A stretch of DNA of 64,000 nt, from assembly GCF_004346195.1 (NCBI RefSeq), contig NZ_SMAK01000003.1, positions 372,001 to 436,000 on the forward strand. Reading direction: 5' to 3'. The DNA comes from Tepidamorphus gemmatus. GTDB lineage: Bacteria; Pseudomonadota; Alphaproteobacteria; Rhizobiales; Tepidamorphaceae. Under the pieces are notes generated by a model. It saw nothing but the letters and a program-made list of their open reading frames with translations. It did no database searches and was not told the origin of the DNA. Within the stretch, counting starts at the first letter, position 1. Every line of letters begins with the position of its first letter. The position numbers were made by a program, and so were the translations under genes. This document shows, one piece after another, positions 1 to 8,399 of the stretch.

Positions 1-224
1 CGATCCTGCTGTCGGGCTTCATGTTCCCGTTCCGCGGCATGCCCGTCTGGGCGCAGTGGATCGGCGAGGCGCTGCCGCTTACCCACTTCCTGCGCATCGT
101 CCGCGGCATCGTCCTGAAGGGCAACGGGATGCCGGAAATCCTGCTGGAACTCGGCGCCATCGCAGCCTTTCTGGCCGCCGTGGCGACGATCGCGCTGCTC
201 CGATACCGCCGCACGCTGGACTGA
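1..224 (+). CDS. ABC-2 type transporter permease, C-terminal end (partial)
   Basis: Only the last 73 or so codons are present; the gene begins before the window and the reading frame is open from base 3. The visible part contains a segment reading SGFMFPFRGMPVWAQWIGE, followed by LPLTHFLRIVRGI, a last hydrophobic helix (roughly LLELGAIAAFLAAVATIALL) and a short basic tail. This is the typical end of ABC-2 family membrane permeases of the YhhJ/YbhR kind, which act with an ATPase to export drugs or lipids across the inner membrane. The substrate cannot be told from this fragment. A strong hairpin follows 27 bases after the stop. Confidence 0.85.
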   Translation, partial: ILLSGFMFPFRGMPVWAQWIGEALPLTHFLRIVRGIVLKGNGMPEILLELGAIAAFLAAVATIALLRYRRTLD

Positions 225-250
225 TCCGGCATCGGCCCATCCATTCCGGT

Positions 251-287
251 CGCGGGCCGGCCGGGATGGCCGTCAGGCCGGCCCGCG
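251..287. terminator. Hairpin between convergent genes
   Basis: A perfect 12-bp inverted repeat (CGCGGGCCGGCC at 251-262 and its complement at 276-287) encloses a 13-base loop. It lies between the ABC-2 permease end on the plus strand and the aldehyde dehydrogenase end on the minus strand, so it could serve both. There is no T-run, so intrinsic termination is not certain. Confidence 0.55.
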
Positions 288-429
288 ATCGGGAGGGCGC
301 CACGGTCCGCGCAGACGCTTCCCGATTTCGGCCGCTGGCTTCGTCTCGGCCTGAGGGACAGGGTTCATGCCGGCGACGACGAGGTGAAGCCTTGCATGTC
401 GAGGCGCCTGCGCAGACGCATGCCCGTCC

Positions 430-1899
430 CTAGCCGTGCCGGAACACCACCGTCTTCGTCGTCGAGAACTCGTAGAGCGCCTCGAAGCCCTTCTCGCGGC
501 CGTGGCCGGATTTCTTGCGGCCGCCGAAGGGCAGCTCGATGCCGCCGCCGGCGCCGTAGCAGTTGACGAACACCTGGCCGACCTGAAGCGCCTTCGCCAC
601 GCGCATCTGCCGACCGCCGTCCGCGGTCCACACGCCGGCGACGAGGCCGTACTGGCTCGCATTGGCGATGCGAATCGCGTCCGCTTCGTCCGCGAAGGGG
701 AGTGCGGCCAGCACCGGCCCGAACACCTCCTCGCAGGCGAGCCTCGCATCCGCCGGCACCGGGCCGAACAGGACCGGCGCGGCATAGAAACCGCCCTTCG
801 GCGCATCGGCGGCGATCCGGCCCTCGCCGATCAGCGGCAGGCCGGCAGCCTTCGCCTCGGCCACGAACCGCGCCACCCGGTCGCGCTGCCGGGCACTGAT
901 CAGCGGCCCGAGGTCGAGATCGGCCTGGTGCGGGCCGGCGACGAGCGCGGCGAAGCGGCCCGCGAGATCGGCGGTCACCTCGTCCCAGATCGATTCCTGG
1001 ACGAGCAGGCGACTTCCCGCCGAGCAGGTCTGGCCGGCATTCTGGATGATCGCGTTGACGGCGATCGGCAGCGCCGCATCGAGATCGGCATCGGCGAACA
1101 GGATCTGCGGCGACTTGCCGCCGAGTTCCAGTGTTGCGCTGATATGGTTGCGGGCGGCCGCCTGCTGCACCAGCGTGCCGACCTCCGGCGAGCCGGTAAA
1201 GGAGAGGAAGTCGATGCCGGGATGGCCGGCGAGCGCCGCGCCGGCCTCCTCGCCGAGCCCGGTCACGACATTGATGGCCCCGGCCGGGAACCCGACCTCC
1301 AGCGCCAGTTCGGCGAAGCGCAGCACCGACAGGCAGGCGTCCTCGGCGGGCTTGATCACGCAGGCATTGCCCATCGCCAGCGCCCCGCCCACCGAGCGGC
1401 CGAACATCTGGGCCGGATAGTTCCACGGGATGATATGGCCAGTGACCCCGTGCGGCTCGCGCAGCGTCAGCGCCATGTGGCCGGCGAGGAACGGCAGAGT
1501 GTCGCCATGGATCTTGTCGCAGGCGCCCGCATAGAACTCGAAATAGCGCGCCGCGGCCGTCATGTCGGCCCGACCCTGCCGCATCGGCTTGCCGGTGTCG
1601 CGGGATTCGAGCGCGGCCAGTTCGTCGAAATTGTCGAGGATCGCACCGGACAGCTTCATCAACAGTCGGCCGCGCTCGGCGGCGTCAAGCCGGCCCCAGG
1701 CACCGTCGAAGGCGGCGCGCGCCGCCGCCACTGCCCGGTCGACGTCCGCTGGTCCCGAGCGCGGGATCGTGGCGAAGGGTTCGCCATCCGAGGGACAGAT
1801 CACCGCGAGCGTCCGGCGGTCGGCGGCCGGCGAGATCTCTCCACCGACGACGTTGCCCCAGACCTTCGTGTGCGAACGCGATTCGGCTGCCGCCGTCAT
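430..1899 (-). CDS. Aldehyde dehydrogenase family protein (betaine-aldehyde-dehydrogenase-like)
   Basis: NAD(P)-dependent oxidation of an aldehyde to the acid. The 489-residue product has the usual length for the soluble ALDH superfamily. The general-base glutamate lies in LELGGKSPQ (E258) and the catalytic cysteine in GQTCSAG (C292); the cofactor-site stretch IIPWNYP and the C-terminal LPFGGRKKSG are also present. The frame is open about 60 codons further upstream, but the ATG at 1899 has a GGAGG eight bases before it and gives the family-length N-terminus, so I chose it. The best resemblance is to betaine/hydroxy-aldehyde dehydrogenases, but substrate specificity is not decided by the sequence. 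It is not in an operon with the betaine cluster that begins at 8.4 kb. Confidence 0.9.
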   Translation of the reverse strand: MTAAAESRSHTKVWGNVVGGEISPAADRRTLAVICPSDGEPFATIPRSGPADVDRAVAAARAAFDGAWGRLDAAERGRLLMKLSGAILDNFDELAALESRDTGKPMRQGRADMTAAARYFEFYAGACDKIHGDTLPFLAGHMALTLREPHGVTGHIIPWNYPAQMFGRSVGGALAMGNACVIKPAEDACLSVLRFAELALEVGFPAGAINVVTGLGEEAGAALAGHPGIDFLSFTGSPEVGTLVQQAAARNHISATLELGGKSPQILFADADLDAALPIAVNAIIQNAGQTCSAGSRLLVQESIWDEVTADLAGRFAALVAGPHQADLDLGPLISARQRDRVARFVAEAKAAGLPLIGEGRIAADAPKGGFYAAPVLFGPVPADARLACEEVFGPVLAALPFADEADAIRIANASQYGLVAGVWTADGGRQMRVAKALQVGQVFVNCYGAGGGIELPFGGRKKSGHGREKGFEALYEFSTTKTVVFRHG

Positions 1900-2094
1900 G
1901 TCTTTGACCTCCGCAGTCGCGCGCGATGATGGCACGATAGGACGGCAAATGGCTGGCAACAAGGCGGTTTCGCCGCTACCCGACCCGCCGAAATGGAACA
2001 GGCAGCATCCCCCGATGCTGCCTGTCACCCTCGCTCCGGTACTGTCCCCGTCCCGGCGCTGTCCCGTGGTGGTTACCATGTCGTCGCACGGAGG

Positions 2095-2110
2095 TTAAGA
2101 CGCCGTTAAC
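2095..2110 (+). promoter_or_regulatory. Perfect CtrA-type box TTAA-N7-TTAAC
   Basis: Bases 2095-2098 (TTAA), seven bases, then 2106-2110 (TTAAC) match the consensus of the alphaproteobacterial cell-cycle regulator CtrA without mismatch. It lies 196 bases upstream of the aldehyde dehydrogenase start and about 100 bases upstream of a decayed plus-strand gene, for which it would be in the usual orientation. Whether it is still used is unknown. Confidence 0.45.
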
Positions 2111-2200
2111 ACGATTGCCCTGCGCCGGCGACAGCGGCCGCCCCGGCTGGCGGTCGGTCTCGATCACGGCAACCCTCCGATCCCCGTCCCCCGCGTTCTG

Positions 2201-2501
2201 GCCGGCGAGACATGCGTTACCTTAGCCTTCTTCAATTTCCTCGTCGGCTACCTGATCCTGCATCGCCAGCGGCCGGGGCTCGTCTCGCCCGGTCTCTGCG
2301 TCTGCGCCATCGCGCTGCACCTCACGGTCGCTGATCTCGGCCTCCTCCAGGATCACAGGAAGGACTGCCGGCGCCACATCCGTTGGCTCCTTGCAGCGGC
2401 TGTCGTGGCCGGCTGGCTCGCGGGCGTGCTGATCGGACTGAGGCCGATCGGCATCGGTTTCCTGTTTGTCCTTCTGGGTGGTGGCGCGGTAGGGACGCCG
2501 C
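2201..2501 (+). pseudogene. Decayed gene for a small integral membrane protein
   Basis: In the frame starting at 2210 the plus strand reads a stretch with strong third-position GC and membrane-protein character: FFNFLVGYLILHRQRPG, then ALHLTVADLGLLQDH, then HIRWLLAAAVVAGW and GFLFVLLGGGAV. This pattern (helix, histidine-bearing segment, RWLLAAAV-AGW, helix) resembles a conserved membrane protein of about 250 residues that I know from rhizobia but cannot name. The frame is open from 2099 to 2665, yet it has no plausible start codon before 2405, and after about 2500 the sequence stops resembling the family. The N-terminal half is missing. I read it as a remnant; a sequencing frameshift in an intact gene is less likely because both ends are gone. 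Confidence 0.45.
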
Positions 2502-2679
2502 ACCCCGGCCTGCCACGGCCTTGCGCCTGCAGCAGCCTGCCTCCGCCCGGCCGGGATGACGAGGGCGTGAGAGCGGGCTGTAGCAATTGCTGGACAAGAC
2601 GACATCGGCGCGCCGTCTGCACGTGCGAGGGATCCGGCAGCCAGGCGGGATCATCGAGTCCGTGACGCGATGAGCCGTC

Positions 2680-3525
2680 CTAGTACCCCGGCAGCACCAG
2701 CACGGTGCGCCGTACCGGCAGGCTGTCGCGCGACAGCAGGACGGACGGTCCGTCGCTTACCTGAACGTCCCAGTTCTCCTCGCCGAGCCGCGACAGGAAG
2801 CGGTTCAGCGTCGCGGTACCGAAGAAGTGCATCGGCACCACCAGCGGTACCTGCAGCTGGTCGAGCACCTCGAGCATTCCCTCGATGTCCAGCGTGTAGC
2901 TGCCGTCGACAGGGGCGAGCACGACGTCGATGCGTCCGAGCGCGTCGAGGTGCTCCCTGGTGAGCACATGATGCAGGTGGCCGAGATGCAGGATGCACAG
3001 CCCGGCCACCTCGAACACGAACATCGAGTTGGCGTCGCGGATCGTTTCGCCCATCCCGCCGCGTATGTTGGTCGTGACGTTGCGCAGCCAGACGTCGTCG
3101 ACCGTCAGATCGTACCGGGCCGGCGCGCCACCCTCGCCCCAGCCCGGCAGCAGATGCTCGATGCCCGGATCGGGATTGAGCGAGTAGTGGGTGATGTGGG
3201 CGCGGTTCATCGTGGCGATGCGCGGGGTCGCGGGCGGGCGGATGGCATCGTTGTAGTCGGTGGCGATGGTCACGCCGGCCGGGCTCTCGATCAGGAAGGT
3301 CGCATGGCCGAGAAAGGTGAGCCGGACCTCGCTTTCCGCCTCGCCGTCGGCCTGGGCAAGGCGGAAGGCGGCCGGCACGACGCGCGGCATCTCCCAGGCG
3401 ATCAGCCTGGGACAGCGTTCGGGCTCGACCGCCTCGGCCCGCTCGGTGTCCGCGCCGGCCGCGAAAGCGGCGAGCAGCATGCCGGCAGCCAGTCGTCCAA
3501 GTTTGCGGGCGCGCCGTCCCGCCAT
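2680..3525 (-). CDS. Exported MBL-fold metallo-hydrolase
   Basis: Predicted 281-residue periplasmic protein. The start at 3525 is preceded by GGAGG and gives an N-terminus with basic residues (MAGRRARKLGRLAAG), a hydrophobic core and a likely cleavage site near residues 28-31, that is, a signal peptide. The mature part begins a beta-lactamase-like fold with LTFLGHATFLIES and ATDYND, then NRAHITHYSLNPDPGIEHL, LHLGHLHH and VVPMHFFGT. The classical HxHxDH metal motif is not present; HITHYS takes its place, as in a UlaG-related branch of the superfamily. Substrate unknown. It is transcribed away from the penicillin-binding protein gene, with about 300 bases between the two starts. Confidence 0.75.
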   Translation of the reverse strand: MAGRRARKLGRLAAGMLLAAFAAGADTERAEAVEPERCPRLIAWEMPRVVPAAFRLAQADGEAESEVRLTFLGHATFLIESPAGVTIATDYNDAIRPPATPRIATMNRAHITHYSLNPDPGIEHLLPGWGEGGAPARYDLTVDDVWLRNVTTNIRGGMGETIRDANSMFVFEVAGLCILHLGHLHHVLTREHLDALGRIDVVLAPVDGSYTLDIEGMLEVLDQLQVPLVVPMHFFGTATLNRFLSRLGEENWDVQVSDGPSVLLSRDSLPVRRTVLVLPGY

Positions 3526-3687
3526 CTCGAAAACCTCCGACCTCGTGGCTACGAGACTGCCATGGCCGCTGCCGGCCGGCCAGCTTCCGCTGCTGACAAG
3601 CCCGTGAACAGGGCCCGACCGGCGTTGCCGATCCGCCACGGTGGCGAACGGATCGACCGATGCCCGCCGGATGCCACGATCTCATCC

Positions 3688-3702
3688 TTAACCCGCCCTT
3701 AA
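3688..3702. promoter_or_regulatory. CtrA-like box TTAA-N7-TTAA
   Basis: Two TTAA half sites (3688-3691 and 3699-3702) are spaced by exactly seven bases, matching eight of nine consensus positions on either strand. It lies 128 bases before the start of the penicillin-binding protein gene and 163 bases before the divergent metallo-hydrolase gene. Confidence 0.4.
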
Positions 3703-3829
3703 TGGGCCGGATTTAGGTTCGATCACGCCGGTCGCAGCAGTCAGCCGGCGACGGGCGGCACCGCCGCTGTTCCAGCGTCGGCTCCCGCTGGCGCGCATCG
3801 AGCTTCGCGACGGAGACGGCCAAGCCCGC

Positions 3830-5959
3830 ATGAGCCCGTACGATCTGAGACTGACCCCCGAGGACCGGCCCGGAGCCGTGTCCCAGCATCGCCCCTCCAC
3901 CTCGCGCTCGGCCAAGCCCTCGCGCGACGGTTCGCGACGCACTCAACAGACGCGCCCTCGCCGCAAGCAGCGCCGTTCGCGCGGCGGCCGGCGTCGGCGC
4001 AGCCTGCTCGGGCGGCTGGTCCACGGCATCTTCCTGCTGGGACTGTGGGGCGTGATCGGCGCCATGGGCGTCGTCGGCTATTTCGCCCTCACCCTTCCGC
4101 CGCCCGAGGAACTGGCGGTACCCAAGCGACCGGCCAACGTGATGGTCGTCGCCGCCGATGGTACGGTGCTCGGCAATCGCGGCGAAACCCGCGGCGAGGA
4201 GGTGCGTCTGTTCGAACTGCCCCCCTACCTGCCGCAGGCGGTGCTGGCGATCGAGGACCGGCGCTTCTATTCCCATTTCGGTATCGACCCGATCGGCCTG
4301 GCGCGCGCTGCCTTCGTCAACCTGACCGCCGGCGGCGTCGTCCAGGGCGGCTCGACGCTGACCCAGCAGCTCGCCAAGAACCTGTTCCTCAAGCCGGACC
4401 GCACCCTCACCCGCAAGGTGCACGAGGCGCTGCTGGCGGTCTGGCTCGAGCACAAGTTCACCAAGGACGAGATTCTCGAGATGTATCTCAACCGCGCCTA
4501 TCTCGGCAGCGGCGCGACCGGCGTCGAGGCAGCGGCGCGGACCTATTTCGGCAAGTCCGCGCGCGACGTGACACTGGCAGAGGCGGCGACCATTGCCGGG
4601 CTGCTGAAGGCGCCGTCCCGATTCGCGCCGACCGCCAACCCGCAGCTGGCCGAGGAGCGCGCGCAGACGGTGCTCTCGGCGATGATGGAGGCCGGTTTCA
4701 TCACCGAGGAGGATGCCAAGCTCGCGCTGATCAGTCCGGCCACCGTGCGCCAGCGCACGCCGGGCGAGTCCGCCGGCTATGTCGCCGACTGGGTCTACGA
4801 ACTCGTCCCCTCCTTCATCGGTGAGGTCCGTCAGGACATCGTCGTCGATACCACCATCGACACGCTGATGCAGAACGCGGCCGAGGCGGCGCTGGTGCGC
4901 GTCATCGACGCCGAGGGCAAGGAGAAGGGGGTGTCCGAGGGGGCGCTGGTAGCGATGGACACCAGCGGAGCTGTCCGCGCGCTGGTCGGCGGCCGCGACT
5001 ATACCCGCAGCCAGTTCAATCGCGCCGTCAAGGCCAGGCGCCAGCCCGGCTCCTCCTTCAAGACCTTCGTCTACCTCGCCGCGATCGAGGCCGGCCTGAC
5101 GCCCGACACGATCCGCAACGATGCGCCGATCTCGTTCGGATCGTGGTCGCCGGGCAACTACACCGGCAAGTTCAAGGGGCCGGTGACCCTCACCGAGGGG
5201 CTGAAGGATTCGATCAACACGGTGGCTGTCAGGCTTACCGCAGAGGTCGGGCCCGAGCGGGTGATCGCCGCCGCGCACCGGATGGGCATCACCTCGCCGA
5301 TCGGCAAGAACCTGTCGATCGCGCTCGGCACCGCGGAGGTGACGCCGCTCGAGCTGGTTGCCGCCTACGTGCCCTTTGCCAGTGGTGGCTACGGCGTGGT
5401 GCCGTATGTGATCCGCCGCATCCGAACCACCGACGGCCAGGTGCTCTACGAGCGGCGTGGCGATGGCCCGGGCCGCGTCGTCTCCCTCGAGACCGTCGGC
5501 GCGATGAACTACATGCTGAAGCAGACGGTGGCCAGCGGCACCGGCCGGCGCGCAGGATTCGAAGGCTGGCCGGCCGCCGGCAAGACCGGCACCAGCCAGG
5601 AGTATCGCAACGCCTGGTTCATCGGCTACACCGCCTATCTGGTCGCTGGCGTCTGGCTCGGCAACGACGACGGCACCCCGACCAGGAAGGTTACCGGCGG
5701 CAGCCTGCCAGCCACCGTCTGGGCCGATTTCATGGCCGCCGCCCATGACGGCCTCGCCATGGCCGACCTGCCGGGCGAATACCATCCGGCGCCGAGCGGC
5801 CCGATGGTCGCCGACAGTCAGACCCTGCCATGGATGCAGGGCCAGCCCGCGCAGGCGGCTGCGCGCAGCGCCGACCCGAGCGCCCCGGTCCCGCAACGCA
5901 CCGGCGGCGGGCTGTTCGGCAGGGGCGGCTTCTTCAACCGGCTGTTCGGCGGCGGCTGA
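3830..5959 (+). CDS. Class A (bifunctional) penicillin-binding protein
   Basis: Peptidoglycan glycosyltransferase and transpeptidase anchored in the inner membrane, 709 residues. A basic, arginine-rich cytoplasmic tail (about 60 residues) precedes one membrane helix near residues 64-87. The GT51 domain follows with EDRRFYSHFG (catalytic Glu near 142), GGSTLTQQLAKNL and EAATIAGLLKAP. The transpeptidase domain carries SSFK (S408 to K411), SIN (461-463) and KTGTS (585-589), the three expected active-site motifs. A low-complexity Gly/Phe tail closes the protein. The PBP1A family assignment is secure; the gene symbol differs between species, so none is given. The very basic N-terminal region before the membrane helix is longer than in enteric homologues. 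Confidence 0.95.
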   Translation: MSPYDLRLTPEDRPGAVSQHRPSTSRSAKPSRDGSRRTQQTRPRRKQRRSRGGRRRRSLLGRLVHGIFLLGLWGVIGAMGVVGYFALTLPPPEELAVPKRPANVMVVAADGTVLGNRGETRGEEVRLFELPPYLPQAVLAIEDRRFYSHFGIDPIGLARAAFVNLTAGGVVQGGSTLTQQLAKNLFLKPDRTLTRKVHEALLAVWLEHKFTKDEILEMYLNRAYLGSGATGVEAAARTYFGKSARDVTLAEAATIAGLLKAPSRFAPTANPQLAEERAQTVLSAMMEAGFITEEDAKLALISPATVRQRTPGESAGYVADWVYELVPSFIGEVRQDIVVDTTIDTLMQNAAEAALVRVIDAEGKEKGVSEGALVAMDTSGAVRALVGGRDYTRSQFNRAVKARRQPGSSFKTFVYLAAIEAGLTPDTIRNDAPISFGSWSPGNYTGKFKGPVTLTEGLKDSINTVAVRLTAEVGPERVIAAAHRMGITSPIGKNLSIALGTAEVTPLELVAAYVPFASGGYGVVPYVIRRIRTTDGQVLYERRGDGPGRVVSLETVGAMNYMLKQTVASGTGRRAGFEGWPAAGKTGTSQEYRNAWFIGYTAYLVAGVWLGNDDGTPTRKVTGGSLPATVWADFMAAAHDGLAMADLPGEYHPAPSGPMVADSQTLPWMQGQPAQAAARSADPSAPVPQRTGGGLFGRGGFFNRLFGGG

Positions 5960-5971
5960 GGCGGCCGCGTC

Positions 5972-6787
5972 TCAGGGCGGCGGGTCGCCGGCGCCGCCGC
6001 CGGCTTCGAGCCGGCAGAACGGCCCTCCCTGGTGCAGGTCGATCACGTCGTCGCCGCTCGGTCCGGGGTCGGCGGCGAGCACCGCCTCGGCGAAGACCTC
6101 CGAATCGTCCTGGGGACGGTAGCCGAGCCGATGCGCATTGGAATTGTCCCACCAGCTGCGGGTGTTGCCCGACACGCCGTAGACGATCTCGTGGCGGATG
6201 CCCGGTCGCTCGAGCCCGATTCCGATCAGCTGGACGAGATCGCGCGGGCTTATCCAGATCGCCAGCCGCCGCGCGTCGACAGGCCGGTCCAATACGTTGC
6301 CGATGCGGATCGACAGGATCTCCATCCCGTATTTGTGACCGTACAGACTGCCGAGCGCCTCGCCGAACACCTTGCTCACGCCGTAGCGCGAATCCGGCAG
6401 GGGCGTGACGTTGTCGCCGATCGTCTGGTCGCGCCGGTAGAAGCCGACCGCGTGGTTCGACGAGGCGAACACGATGCGGCGGACGCCCGCCTGTCGCGCC
6501 GCCTCGTAGAGGTTGTAGGTCCCCTCGATATTGGCCGGCAGGATCGCCTCCCACGGCCCCTCGACCGAGAACCCTCCGAAATGGACGATGCCGTCGACGC
6601 CCTCCACCGCGCGCGCGACGGCCTCGGCATCGGTCAGATCGGCGGGCACGTCCTCCTCGTCCGGGTGCCTGTCGGCGACGGGCGCCCGGTCCGACAGGCG
6701 CAGACGGTATGTCTCGCGCAGCAGCGGACGGATCATCCGCGCCGCTCCGCCGGCCGCGCCGGTCAGCAGGATCAGTTTCATGGTCAT
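5972..6787 (-). CDS. udh: Uronate dehydrogenase (NAD-dependent short-chain dehydrogenase/epimerase fold)
   Basis: Oxidises D-galacturonate or D-glucuronate to the aldarolactone with NAD+. The 271-residue protein begins with the Rossmann motif LLTGAAGGAARMI and contains IVHFGGFSVE, FASSNHAVGFYRR, YGVSKVFGE (catalytic Tyr and Lys) and WWDNSNAHRLGY. These blocks correspond one by one to those of the characterised Agrobacterium uronate dehydrogenase (about 265 residues). A GAGGT lies ten bases before the ATG at 6787; a second ATG two codons later is possible. No other uronate catabolism gene is adjacent. It converges on the penicillin-binding protein gene with a 12-base gap. Confidence 0.85.
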   Translation of the reverse strand: MTMKLILLTGAAGGAARMIRPLLRETYRLRLSDRAPVADRHPDEEDVPADLTDAEAVARAVEGVDGIVHFGGFSVEGPWEAILPANIEGTYNLYEAARQAGVRRIVFASSNHAVGFYRRDQTIGDNVTPLPDSRYGVSKVFGEALGSLYGHKYGMEILSIRIGNVLDRPVDARRLAIWISPRDLVQLIGIGLERPGIRHEIVYGVSGNTRSWWDNSNAHRLGYRPQDDSEVFAEAVLAADPGPSGDDVIDLHQGGPFCRLEAGGGAGDPPP

Positions 6788-7249
6788 GTCGTTGACCTCG
6801 CGATGCGCCGCCGTCTGCCGTCACGGGGCAGGCGGGCCGGCGCAGTATCCGTGGCGTTGCCGTCAGGATCAACCGCGGGGGATCAATTCGCGATGGCGAC
6901 GTCCGATTCTGGCAATCGGCCGCACGGCGCCGGACTCATCATCGGATGGTTCATCGCGCGCCGCATTCCCGGCCGGAACGGCTGGGCAGAGTAGTCACCG
7001 GCGGCAGCCTGACGAGAATGTTCCATATCGGGTGAGACCCGGGGTGAAGCGCCAGCGAGCAGTCCCGGGCGGCGGATCGCCATGCCGACGACGGTTCGGC
7101 CCGGCCGGTCCATTCGACCGCAACGTCACACATTTGCCGCGCAAGCAGGACCTATCGTCTGGACCCGACTGGCCGGGCGGCTGGCAGGTGACGTGCGTGC
7201 GAGCCCTGATCCTGTCCACCCTGGCCTTCACGTTCGCGAGGCGTATCCG
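6788..7249. other. Intergenic region between divergent genes, no gene seen
   Basis: These 462 bases separate the starts of the uronate dehydrogenase gene and the sulfotransferase gene. Open frames here have no family character or coding-like third-position pattern. Promoters for both neighbours should lie here but I cannot point to convincing -35/-10 pairs. Confidence 0.5.
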
Positions 7250-8395
7250 ATGACTATCCCGACGCGTGCCGCCGGTCCGCAGGTCGGAGCCTGGGGCGAC
7301 AGGCTGAGCGGCTTCCTCGAGCGCCATCCCCGCCTGGCGCTCGCCGTCGCCGGATTGGAGTCCCGGCTGTTGCGCGACCGGCTCGCGCAGACCGATGTGC
7401 TGTCACCGGTCTATGTGACAGGCCTCGCCGGCTCCGGTTCGACGATCCTGTTCGAGCTGCTTGCCCGTCATCCCTGGTTTGCGACGCATCGCGGCAGCGA
7501 TTCTCCGCCAGTCCTCTCGCCGGTCGCCTGGAACTGGCTCATGGATCTGGCTGGCAAGGCCACGGGCAAGGCCCGCGTGCGCGCCCTGGCCGATGGCATC
7601 AAGGACACGCCAGACCGCCTCGCGGCCTTAGAGGAGCGGGTGTGGATGGCCTTCTTCCCCGATCTCCATGCCCCGGGCAGGGACGCGGTGCTCGACCGGC
7701 GCACGTCGAACCCGCCCTTCGAGGTCTTCTACCGCGACCATATCCGCAAGATCCTGCTGCTGCGCGGCGGCGATCGCTATCTCGCCAATGCCAGCTACAA
7801 CATCACCCGTATCGGCTACATCCTGAGCCTGTTTCCGGATGCCCGCTTCATCGTGCCGGTCCGCGAGCCCGTCGCCCAGGTCGCCTCGCTGATGCGGCAG
7901 CACGAACTGTTCTGCCACGCGGGCGGCATCGATCCGCGCGGCGCCCGCCACCCGGGCCGGGCCGGTCATCTCGGGTATGGCCTTGACCGGCGCGCGATGC
8001 CGATCAACGCAGACGGCCAGGCGTCGCGGATCGAGGCGCTGTGGCAACAGGGGCGCGAAATCGAGGGCTGGGCGCTCAGCTGGGCGCAGGTCTACGGCCA
8101 TCTCGCCGATCGGTTTGCCGCCGATCCCGCCATTGCCGAGGCGACGATGGTGGTGCGCTACGAGGATCTGTGCGCCGATCCGCAGACGACGATGCGCGCG
8201 GTGCTCGCCCATTGCCGGGTGGAAGACGAGGCGATCATTGCCCATGCCGTCGCGACGGTGCGTGTGCCGGATCACCACCTGCCCGGCTTCACGCCCGCGG
8301 AGATGCGGCAGATCGTCGCAATCACCGGCCCGGTCGCCCACCGCTACGGCTATCCGGACCCGGCCGCCGCCGCCCGCCGCGCGGCCGTCCGCTGA
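7250..8395 (+). CDS. Sulfotransferase family protein
   Basis: Predicted 381-residue cytoplasmic sulfotransferase using 3'-phosphoadenylyl sulfate. The PAPS-binding loop is visible as TGLAGSGSTILFELLARHP near residues 56-74, and the second conserved block as FIVPVREPVAQVASLMRQHE. The C-terminal part has VVRYEDLCADPQTTM, common in this family. The frame is open 56 codons earlier, but the ATG at 7250, with a GAGG about nine bases before it, gives a family-like start. The acceptor (lipid, sugar or polysaccharide) cannot be inferred. The gene ends four bases before the end of the convergent kinase-like gene. Confidence 0.8.
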   Translation: MTIPTRAAGPQVGAWGDRLSGFLERHPRLALAVAGLESRLLRDRLAQTDVLSPVYVTGLAGSGSTILFELLARHPWFATHRGSDSPPVLSPVAWNWLMDLAGKATGKARVRALADGIKDTPDRLAALEERVWMAFFPDLHAPGRDAVLDRRTSNPPFEVFYRDHIRKILLLRGGDRYLANASYNITRIGYILSLFPDARFIVPVREPVAQVASLMRQHELFCHAGGIDPRGARHPGRAGHLGYGLDRRAMPINADGQASRIEALWQQGREIEGWALSWAQVYGHLADRFAADPAIAEATMVVRYEDLCADPQTTMRAVLAHCRVEDEAIIAHAVATVRVPDHHLPGFTPAEMRQIVAITGPVAHRYGYPDPAAAARRAAVR

Positions 8396-8399
8396 ACCG

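Noticed and set aside
3713-5896. 727-codon open frame on the minus strand across the penicillin-binding protein gene
   Set aside because: Complement of a high-GC coding strand; arginine/glycine-rich translation with no motif, while the plus-strand frame has all PBP motifs.
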